A stretch of 6,100 bases of DNA from an uncultured Prevotellaceae bacterium. GTDB taxonomy: Bacteria > Bacteroidota > Bacteroidia > Bacteroidales > Bacteroidaceae. The stretch is from NCBI GenBank assembly GCA_947303695.1, contig CAMYYX010000099.1, positions 1-6,100 on the forward strand, in the 5' to 3' direction. Both the position numbers and the translations under genes were made by a program. A model generated the notes under the pieces. That model was not told the origin of the DNA. It made no database searches and saw only the letters and a program-made list of their open reading frames with translations. Numbering within the stretch: position 1 is the stretch's first letter; every line of letters begins with the position of its first letter. Shown here in pieces: positions 1 through 5,872 of this stretch.

Positions 1-404
1 CAATCCATTCCACCATTGGTGGCATATTGCGACTTCGTTCGTATGTACAGCTTGAAGGCGAGGGTCTCACGGCTGCTACAGGTGATTGTCCGAATCCGCT
101 GTTTGCACCCGCCACAGTGAAAGATCCGCTGGTGTCGAAGTCAATAGGTACTGCTCCAAAAGCCAGTGTGAAGAAGGTATATGAGTATGACTTGCAGACT
201 GAAGCCGGTAAGGACTATCATGTTGGATTGATAGGAACAGGCATAGAAGAACTCGATGTAGATAAGGATCATCTGGGAGTGATGCGTACCAGCTATTATG
301 ATGTGAGCGGAAGAGCCGTCTCGCAAGAGGCCAAGGGCATCATCATAGAGCGACAAACTCACTACGATGGTACTGTCGTCAATCGGAAGATATTTGTGAA
401 GTAA
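1..404 (+). CDS. C-terminal fragment of a secreted glycosidase, GH95 alpha-L-fucosidase-like
   Basis: The reading frame is open from the left edge (first full codon at base 3) to a TAA at 402-404, so the gene starts outside the window and the TTG at 27 is not its start. The visible 133 residues begin IHSTIGGILRLRSYV and continue through PNPLF, a proline/lysine-rich linker, and KKVYEYDLQTEAGKDY. That series resembles the last beta-sandwich domain of GH95 enzymes, which hydrolyse alpha-1,2-L-fucosyl (some alpha-L-galactosyl) linkages in xyloglucan or host glycans. No catalytic residue lies in the fragment, so the family call is recognition by similarity only. About 37 final residues (SYYDVSGRAV...KGIIIER...DGTVVNRKIFVK) form an extra tail like the last strands of a type IX secretion sorting domain, which would suggest export to the cell surface. 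It is convergent with the GH51 gene and the two share a terminator. Other multidomain glycosidases remain possible. Confidence 0.6.
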   Translation, partial: IHSTIGGILRLRSYVQLEGEGLTAATGDCPNPLFAPATVKDPLVSKSIGTAPKASVKKVYEYDLQTEAGKDYHVGLIGTGIEELDVDKDHLGVMRTSYYDVSGRAVSQEAKGIIIERQTHYDGTVVNRKIFVK

Positions 405-405
405 C

Positions 406-441
406 AAAAACAGCCGCTCCAATCGGGGCGGCTGTTTGTTT
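406..441. terminator. Bidirectional intrinsic terminator between convergent genes
   Basis: AAACAGCCGC (408-417) pairs perfectly with GCGGCTGTTT (428-437). A T·G wobble and two further G-C pairs extend the stem to 13 bp around an AATC loop (421-424). On the + strand the stem runs into TTTGTTTG. On the - strand it runs into TTTTTGTTAC, so the same hairpin can stop both the fucosidase-like gene, whose stop codon is at 402-404, and the GH51 gene, whose stop codon is at 461-459. Confidence 0.9.
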
Positions 442-458
442 GATGGTACCTGTGTGTC

Positions 459-2441
459 TTACAACTTGATGGTCAGCATCGTGAATGAGTAAGGAGGTAA
501 TTCAAGGTTCATCTTCTTGCTCACCTTGACATCCTCAACTACTGGAGCAATCGGCTGCTGGTCGAAGTTGTTCTCATCTCCAGGATTTCCTGAGAGGGTG
601 GTCTTCTTAGCAGCTGGTTTCAGGGTCTTGAAGCGTGAGAGGTCGATTGCAGCAGTCTTCTTGTCTGCTGTGTCGTTACAGATCTTCACAAAGAGTTCAC
701 GCGTCTTCACATTCAACACCACTGACTGCTCGTTGAGCTTCTCTGTTGCGTCTTTGATGGTTACACAGTCGCCATAGTAGTACTGTCCTGCTGACTGACC
801 GAACATCTGCTGAACATAGTAGCTGCAAGTGAGGAACGGACGCTCGTTATCGAAATAGATGAGGTCTGGGTTCCAGTTGGTTGCGTTCTTGCGAGCGAAG
901 AGAGGAGCATAGGATGTCATGCAAACGACATCACCGTTACGTTCTACATGCAACAGATAGAGTGCCTCAGCCAATGCGTCCTGCAGCTTCTTGTCCTTTG
1001 CTGCATACTCGCCCAAGTAAACCTTGGTCTTGCGGTCACGAGGGTAGTTGTCGTACTGACGTGTATTCATGAAATACTCTTTCTGCTCGTAGTAGTGCTC
1101 GTCCATGATTGGCATACCTGTCTCAACGGCCAGTTTCCAACCTGCCTCATAGTCACCATTACCTGGGTGTGAACCAGGACCTGCGGTACCTACAATCACA
1201 ATTTCAGGATGTGCCTTTGTCACCTTATTATATATATACTTGAATCGTTCGATGAATTCAGGTGAAATCTTCTCCTCGTTTCCAAGTCCGAGATATTTCA
1301 GGTTGAATGGCTTTGGATGACCTGCATCAGCACGCACCTTACCCCACTTGGTGTTCACATCGCCGTTGGCCCATTCGATGAGGTCAAGTGCCTCGTCGAC
1401 CCATTCATCCATTTCACTCATAGGAACAACATCCTGAGCCTGGCCACGCATGTTCCAACCTCCGTTGGCTCCCTGACAGCTAACGCCACACGGAAGGATA
1501 GGCAGTGGATCCATGCCTAAGTCTTCGCAGAACTGGAAGTACTCGAAGTAACCCAGTCCAACTGACTGATGGTAGCCCCATGTGTTCTTCTGCTGCTTAC
1601 GTGTTTCCTTCGGACCTACTGTGGTCTTCCAACGATAGGTGTTCCAGAATCCGTCACCACCACCATGAACCACACATCCACCTGGGAAGCGCATGAACTT
1701 AGGTTTCAAATCGGCTAATGCCTGTGCGAGATCTTTACGGAGACCGTGACCCATGTATGTGTCCTGTGGCATGAGTGACACCATATCAACGTCCATATCG
1801 CCTACGGTCAGGCAGAGAATCTGGAGGGAAGCGTTAGGAGCATCTTCGGTAGCTGTGATGGTAGCTGAGAACTTGTTCCAAGAGCTGTTGCCCACGGTGA
1901 ACTCTACTTCGCCAAGGGATTTTTGCTGGTTCCAGCCCGAAGAGACAGTGAGCACCACGCGTACTTTCTTTGCGTCACCCTTGATGTTGCGGAAGAAGGC
2001 AGAGAAGTCGTATGCTGCACCTTTCTTGACGTTGATGCCGTCGAAGCCGTTGTTAGAGATACCGAAGCCTGTCCATCCGTTGTAGTCGTAGTACTGCTTT
2101 GCACGTTCGGTGTGCAGACGCATATAGTTGGGGTTGTTGGGATGGATAGGGTTGAGCTGCATAGGTTGCATGTAACCCGTAGAGTGACCTGGACGAACCA
2201 TACGCCAAGCGGTACCTGGTCCCCATCCGTCGCGTTCTACAGGGCTGAACTCGAACGAACCGTTCTGAATCAATTCAGCATAGAGACCTCCGTCGGCTGA
2301 CGAGCTGATGTCTTCGAAGAATATACCGATGAGTTCGTCACTGATTGCTTTGCCGCCAGCTGGTGCTGTCATTGCTTTTTGAGCCGAGAGGCTCAATGTG
2401 GAAGCAATCATCATTGCTCCCAATGTAAGTAGCTGTTTCAT
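459..2441 (-). CDS. Exported GH51 alpha-L-arabinofuranosidase with CBM4/9-like domain
   Basis: This 660-residue protein should release terminal alpha-L-arabinofuranose from arabinan, arabinoxylan or arabinosylated xyloglucan (EC 3.2.1.55). Residues 1-20 are a signal peptide, probably cut after SLSA before Q21. The protein has no lipobox, so it is predicted periplasmic or secreted. The typical GH51 opening GIFFEDISSSADGGLYAEL lies at 39-57 and NGSFEF at 60-65. Residues about 75-228 look like a CBM4/9-type beta-sandwich. The barrel follows with FMRFPGGCVVHGGG (249-262). LGLGNEE carries the probable acid/base E389, DEHYY is at 447-451, and YLGEY carries the probable nucleophile E478. A C-terminal beta domain ends at PPYSFTMLTIKL. 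Both catalytic glutamates and normal family length suggest an intact enzyme. It has no dockerin and no sorting tail. The start is fixed by the signal peptide and an A/C-only leader. It is the last gene of the leftward unit. Confidence 0.93.
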   Translation of the reverse strand: MKQLLTLGAMMIASTLSLSAQKAMTAPAGGKAISDELIGIFFEDISSSADGGLYAELIQNGSFEFSPVERDGWGPGTAWRMVRPGHSTGYMQPMQLNPIHPNNPNYMRLHTERAKQYYDYNGWTGFGISNNGFDGINVKKGAAYDFSAFFRNIKGDAKKVRVVLTVSSGWNQQKSLGEVEFTVGNSSWNKFSATITATEDAPNASLQILCLTVGDMDVDMVSLMPQDTYMGHGLRKDLAQALADLKPKFMRFPGGCVVHGGGDGFWNTYRWKTTVGPKETRKQQKNTWGYHQSVGLGYFEYFQFCEDLGMDPLPILPCGVSCQGANGGWNMRGQAQDVVPMSEMDEWVDEALDLIEWANGDVNTKWGKVRADAGHPKPFNLKYLGLGNEEKISPEFIERFKYIYNKVTKAHPEIVIVGTAGPGSHPGNGDYEAGWKLAVETGMPIMDEHYYEQKEYFMNTRQYDNYPRDRKTKVYLGEYAAKDKKLQDALAEALYLLHVERNGDVVCMTSYAPLFARKNATNWNPDLIYFDNERPFLTCSYYVQQMFGQSAGQYYYGDCVTIKDATEKLNEQSVVLNVKTRELFVKICNDTADKKTAAIDLSRFKTLKPAAKKTTLSGNPGDENNFDQQPIAPVVEDVKVSKKMNLELPPYSFTMLTIKL

Positions 2442-2468
2442 TTGTTTTGTTTGTTTTTGTTTTGTTTT
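2442..2468 (-). promoter_or_regulatory. A/C-only translation initiation region of the GH51 gene
   Basis: The 27 nt directly before the GH51 ATG are, in the mRNA, made only of A and C (repeats of AAAAC and AAAC). There is no Shine-Dalgarno sequence. Unstructured A-rich leaders are typical of well-translated genes in Bacteroidetes, so this tract supports the ATG at 2441 as the start. No TAnnTTTG promoter is visible in the 50-nt gap, which favours transcription from upstream. Confidence 0.6.
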
Positions 2469-2491
2469 ATATAATGTTAATTCTTAACTCT

Positions 2492-4801
2492 TCACTCGTC
2501 ATCGTCGTTCCAGTGTCCCTGCAGACGTCCCATGGTATAGTCTTTATCATGAGACTTATAGTGGGTTTTCTGATCCAGATAATCGTACGTGTAGATATAT
2601 TCTGTCTCTGACTCTGTTGCATCAAACCAATCCAACACAGGGCTGTTAGTCGTGAGACCAGAGATGACGATGCTACCTACGTTTTTGCTATAACCACTTC
2701 CTTTGATGCTATAAGAGACATCAGAGGTTGTATTACCGCTTTGGTTGACCTCCCAATCGCCATCGATTCCCCAATCCATACGAACCTCATCGTCTTTCGC
2801 CTCGTAGTTGTACGAAGAAAGTACGTATCGCCAACCATCATTGTTGCGCTCACCATTGATGCGCTCACCGGTTAACATAGTTATTGCGGTTACAGGATCG
2901 GACATATCGAATGTATATACACCACCTTCAACTACGAGGGACAGATTGGCATGTCCCTCATCGTCCATGGTGAAGCCCATCACGATAGGCAGCTTGTCCT
3001 GTTCAGTCTTAGGATGTGCCTCGCCATTCACCCAGTGGTTGTGGTCGTAAGTGCCTTCCAGTTCACCCTCGAAAATGATATCTGCATCCAAGTCGGATAT
3101 ATCAGGATTTGGTCCCCATTGATAAATGTAAATGGTGAATTGTTTCGTTTTTCCGTTGGGGTAGTAAGCTTTTAGTGTGATGGTTGATGAGCGTTCTTCG
3201 TCGGTTTCGTCAGCTTTGATGGTAATCGTGTTGTCGGTCGTAGATACATCCAACCACCATGCTGGTACATCGGTGATAAACCAAGTCACCCCTTCGGGTA
3301 CATATACGTCGATGGTAAAGCTACCTCCTTCGGGTTCGAACTCTATGTCGTCTGTGGAGAGTGCGAACGTTTCTTCGGCTTTAGTGACAAACTTGATTGG
3401 TTTGCTCATGTAGCGTCCACCTGAGGCAGAAGCAGAGGAGAGATAGGCATAAACCTCGTATTGGGAGTCTGGTTCCAGATTGTCGATGAGCATCGGAGGG
3501 AGATTGAAAGCGCTTACTTCTTGTTTTCCGTCAGGTTCTACAAGGATGTAGCCCATGTCGATGATGGAGCCTTCTGGGTAGATTTCCTTATAGCTGCCGC
3601 TGATGACGGCTGAGGTCGCCTTGATGTCCGTCACTTTCACCTCTACATGGTATGCCTGCTCATGAATGATATCCGGCTCAGGCACACTCTTTATGATGTC
3701 TTTCTTGCGCCAGACGTACTCAACGACCTGTTTGGCCTCTTCTTCAGGAACAGCAAAACCGAACGTGTTGTGTAAGTTCTTTTTGAAGGTATCCGTAAAG
3801 TCAGACCAAGTCATATCGATATCGACACGATTGACCACAATACCCAGGAGGGTGGATATCGTTTCCAATCTTTTGTCCTTTTTAGCGATTGCATCAACGA
3901 CGGCCTCTGTACCATAATCAATCGCCAGTTCACTTCCCGTCACACCCAAAGAGTAGCCTCGAAATGCATTCGCAGCTCCATGGAACAACTTTGAAATATA
4001 ATCAGTGGCTAATGAGGGTTTCATTCCTGGTTTATCATAGCCGAGTCCCTTTTCTGTCACTTCATACACGGTCGATAGGTTTGAATTTCCGTCTGACATA
4101 TAGTCGAACATATCGGCAAACTGATTGTAGATTCCTTGCATGGTTGGGTCACGGCGGAGGGTTGATTGTCTGAGTGGTGCAGCGTGTTGAAATCTCATAC
4201 AAACACAGCACGAATCAGGGCGGATCGACAATGTTTCCCAATCGACCTCATAAGAGCCGACTGCATATTGGTCTTCCGTCTCTTGGTAGTAGACGATGTG
4301 GTCGTCCATCGTGTCAGTCGTGGGGTCATGAGTAGCCATGCAGAATCCTTGACGTGTAGGGCAGATGATGTAAGTGGTGTAGTTGATGAAGTCGTACAAC
4401 AGGAATACCGTCTCTCCGTTTCCGTTAACGAATGCAGAGATGGCTCCGTCCTTCGATACGATGTCAGCGAACGATGTCTGGTCAGTCCATTGATCTGCAT
4501 TAGTAGTAAGACATAGTGTATTTGGTGTAGCAACCCCTCCTTCAACCTTTAGAATCAGTTGGGTGAGTGTCTTGAGGTCTTCCTCGTCTATGGTTGCATC
4601 ACTATTTACATCTGCTTGTAAGTCATGAAAGCGCAAGGAAGGCTTGCCCATAAGGTATGCGTTCAGTTCGACGACGTCTGCAGCATTGATTTTCCCATCA
4701 GCATTCACATCCCCCTTCACAACCTCCTGTGCGTTTGTTGTGAGCGGACACAGCGCCAAGAGGATAAGGGCTAATATATTATATATAATGAGTCGTTTCA
4801 T
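2492..4801 (-). CDS. Exported multidomain protein: N-terminal type I dockerin, FN3-like, BACON
   Basis: This 769-residue protein has a signal peptide at 1-24, probably cut at TNA|QE. A type I dockerin follows at about 27-86, with two calcium-binding loops: D31, N33, D35, D42 and D64, N66, D68, D75. The second loop has A69 where glycine is usual. Residues about 95-205 form an unrecognised region that holds all six mature-chain cysteines (97, 147, 154, 198, 199, 201). Residues about 210-375 look largely helical and are also unrecognised. An FN3-like domain spans about 384-474, and a BACON domain about 479-562 (FALSTDDIEFEPEGGSF at its start). Unrecognised beta-rich sequence fills about 570-740, and the acidic end is GHWNDDDE. 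Dockerins bind cohesins, and BACON domains occur in surface glycan-handling proteins. No catalytic motif is visible, so a scaffold or binding role is inferred. The ATG lies 4 nt after the cohesin-like gene's stop, suggesting translational coupling. Confidence 0.85.
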   Translation of the reverse strand: MKRLIIYNILALILLALCPLTTNAQEVVKGDVNADGKINAADVVELNAYLMGKPSLRFHDLQADVNSDATIDEEDLKTLTQLILKVEGGVATPNTLCLTTNADQWTDQTSFADIVSKDGAISAFVNGNGETVFLLYDFINYTTYIICPTRQGFCMATHDPTTDTMDDHIVYYQETEDQYAVGSYEVDWETLSIRPDSCCVCMRFQHAAPLRQSTLRRDPTMQGIYNQFADMFDYMSDGNSNLSTVYEVTEKGLGYDKPGMKPSLATDYISKLFHGAANAFRGYSLGVTGSELAIDYGTEAVVDAIAKKDKRLETISTLLGIVVNRVDIDMTWSDFTDTFKKNLHNTFGFAVPEEEAKQVVEYVWRKKDIIKSVPEPDIIHEQAYHVEVKVTDIKATSAVISGSYKEIYPEGSIIDMGYILVEPDGKQEVSAFNLPPMLIDNLEPDSQYEVYAYLSSASASGGRYMSKPIKFVTKAEETFALSTDDIEFEPEGGSFTIDVYVPEGVTWFITDVPAWWLDVSTTDNTITIKADETDEERSSTITLKAYYPNGKTKQFTIYIYQWGPNPDISDLDADIIFEGELEGTYDHNHWVNGEAHPKTEQDKLPIVMGFTMDDEGHANLSLVVEGGVYTFDMSDPVTAITMLTGERINGERNNDGWRYVLSSYNYEAKDDEVRMDWGIDGDWEVNQSGNTTSDVSYSIKGSGYSKNVGSIVISGLTTNSPVLDWFDATESETEYIYTYDYLDQKTHYKSHDKDYTMGRLQGHWNDDDE

Positions 4802-4805
4802 GGCA

Positions 4806-5465
4806 TTATTTCTTTATGATTTTCTTACCGTTCTTGATAAACACACCCTTGTCAGCATGCTGTACCCTTTGTCCCATTAGGTTGTAGGTATTGGCTTCAG
4901 CATCGTCAGCTTGCAGATCGTGAATGCTTGTATCATTTGTCATTGAGACAGTGAATGAAGCCTGGGGGAACCCGTATGTCCAGTAATTGTCAGTGGCGAC
5001 AAAACCCAAGACAGATGAGCCGTATTCCTGATCTGTGAAGTCTGTAACGAGGGTTCCGGTTGCATTCCCGTTCGTGATGTCGGTAGCAGCCTGGAGGGTG
5101 ATAGTGAGTAAAACCCCTTTGCTTCCAAAGCTTTCGTTCGTTTGGTTAAATCCTAAAACACGATAGCTGTGAGCTTTGTGGTTTGCTATCAACAGTTGAT
5201 AGTCCGACCCCTTCGCGCGCTCGGAGTTGTAGGTTGCTATGTATTGTCCGTCTTCAGCTGAAGTGGCAATACTGATACCTTCAGGCAACAGGAGGTCGAA
5301 TACAAATGCATTGTAAGACGGCCCTTCGTCTGAAAGAGTGATGTTAAGCGTAGCTGTCTGCCCTGCTTGAATAGATACGTCAGATGCCGTCAGCACGTTA
5401 TCAGCGAAACAATGAACACTGATAGCCATGAGGAGAAAAGATGGTAGTAGATTCTTTATTTTCAT
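4806..5465 (-). CDS. Small exported cohesin-like domain protein with C-terminal sorting-like tail
   Basis: This 219-residue protein has a signal peptide at 1-21 (cut probably at CFA|DN). The mature part to about residue 175 has the cohesin/CBM-like beta-sandwich pattern: VSIQAGQTATLNITLSDEG (first strands, 30-48), YNAFVFDLLLPEGISI (51-66), the YRVLGF strand (101-106), and the GSKGVLLTITLQA strand (114-126) followed by turns. In Bacteroidetes such single-domain proteins are annotated as cohesin-like and are thought to bind dockerins. Residues about 191-219 (ANTYNLMGQRV...KGVFIKNGKKIIKK) look like the last strands of a type IX secretion sorting domain, shorter than the full domain of about 70-80 residues. 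The protein is the first gene of the leftward unit and directly precedes a dockerin protein. Cohesin-like membership is recognised from the pattern and is not certain, because such folds diverge strongly in sequence. Confidence 0.72.
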   Translation of the reverse strand: MKIKNLLPSFLLMAISVHCFADNVLTASDVSIQAGQTATLNITLSDEGPSYNAFVFDLLLPEGISIATSAEDGQYIATYNSERAKGSDYQLLIANHKAHSYRVLGFNQTNESFGSKGVLLTITLQAATDITNGNATGTLVTDFTDQEYGSSVLGFVATDNYWTYGFPQASFTVSMTNDTSIHDLQADDAEANTYNLMGQRVQHADKGVFIKNGKKIIKK

Positions 5466-5574
5466 ACGACATGTAGTTTTTGGGTTGCTATCAAGTTTAA
5501 ATGACTACGTAGTACCGTGCACCATATTTTTGCCAAGGCAAAGTACCAAAGTACTTTTCGTGTGGTGCAGATTT
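5466..5574 (-). promoter_or_regulatory. Structured 5' leader of the cohesin/dockerin/GH51 unit
   Basis: This is the roughly 109-nt untranslated leader expected if transcription begins near 5574. Arms TGCACCA (5518-5524) and TGGTGCA (5563-5569) pair perfectly and enclose two smaller hairpins. One is AAAGTAC (5540-5546) with GTACTTT (5551-5557) around a 4-nt loop. The other is TGCCAAGGCA (5531-5540), which in RNA can form a CUUG-capped stem. Closer to the start codon lies the 10-bp palindrome ACTACGTAGT (5504-5513). The layout resembles a three-way junction. I do not recognise it as a known riboswitch or leader family. Confidence 0.4.
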
Positions 5575-5580
5575 CGTTGG

Positions 5581-5612
5581 CAAAGATAGGAAAAAGTTGG
5601 GAATTTCGCAAT
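5581..5612 (-). promoter_or_regulatory. Probable Bacteroidetes-type promoter of the leftward unit
   Basis: On the - strand, TATCTTTG (5588-5581) fits the TAnnTTTG -7 consensus of the Bacteroidetes primary sigma factor and is followed by the common C. ATTG (5612-5609) lies 20 nt upstream and is a three-of-four match to the TTTG -33 element. Transcription would start near 5574. A second TAnnTTTG match, TATTTTTG (5732-5725), lies further upstream without a good -33 partner. Confidence 0.6.
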
Positions 5613-5835
5613 AAGACAATGCATAAAACTTTGAAAAAACAGTAGAATCGGTTGAACTTAGCCTCCTTTTCTCGTTTTGAACCTTTGAGACAATCCTATG
5701 AAACGGGCTTGTTTTGACTATTGGCAAAAATAACGGTTTTTGGGCTATTTTATACGATTTTTCTTGTGTGTCCGACTACACAAATTGACTATGGTCAACA
5801 AAACTCACTTTTTTGAATAAAATACATAGAATTAT
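5613..5835. other. AT-rich intergenic region between divergent promoters
   Basis: I see no convincing protein gene here on either strand. The stretch is clearly richer in A and T than the flanking genes. It contains an extra leftward -7-like match (5732-5725) and two adjacent dyads at 5764-5798. The only long open frame, on the - strand (5727-5497), runs through the promoter and structured leader and encodes no recognisable protein. Confidence 0.6.
5764..5798. repeat. Two adjacent inverted repeats, possible operator
   Basis: TTGTGT (5764-5769) and ACACAA (5778-5783) form a 6-bp dyad with an 8-nt spacer. One base later, TTGAC (5785-5789) and GTCAA (5794-5798) form a second perfect dyad with a 4-nt spacer. 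Both lie upstream of the rightward promoter (about 75-110 bp before its predicted start) and upstream of the leftward promoter. Short dyads occur by chance, so a regulator-binding role is inferred only from their pairing and position. Confidence 0.35.
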
Positions 5836-5866
5836 TTTCTCTGTTTTGAAAATGTCCGTAACTTTG
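5836..5866 (+). promoter_or_regulatory. Probable rightward Bacteroidetes-type promoter
   Basis: TAACTTTG (5859-5866), followed by C, is a full match to the TAnnTTTG -7 consensus. A weak -33 element, TTTC (5836-5839), lies 19 nt upstream. A better TTTG at 5845-5848 is too close to be used. Transcription would begin near 5873 and run toward the right edge. Confidence 0.6.
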
Positions 5867-5872
5867 CATCGT

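Noticed and set aside
141..422. 93-residue open frame on the - strand opposite the fucosidase-like gene
   Set aside because: It is antisense to a better supported coding frame and runs into the bidirectional terminator; no protein features.
2476..2488. Small inverted repeat GTTAA-TTC-TTAAC between the dockerin and GH51 genes
   Set aside because: The stem is 5 bp of A/T-rich pairs without a T-tract, too weak to be called a terminator, so it does not argue against co-transcription.
4748..4750. Cysteine in the signal peptide of the dockerin protein (C18, LALC) as a lipoprotein site
   Set aside because: The residue before the cysteine is leucine, not G/A/S, and a good ordinary cleavage site follows at TNA|QE. 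The cohesin-like protein's SVHC is likewise not a lipobox.
4587..4925. Shared peptide HDLQAD in the dockerin protein and near the end of the cohesin-like protein
   Set aside because: The six residues lie in unrelated contexts (dockerin linker and tail linker), with different codons and no similarity on either side; most likely chance.
5497..5727. 76-residue open frame on the - strand upstream of the cohesin-like gene
   Set aside because: It overlaps the best leftward promoter and the foldable leader, has no recognisable domain or signal peptide, and its composition looks like translated AT-rich intergenic DNA.
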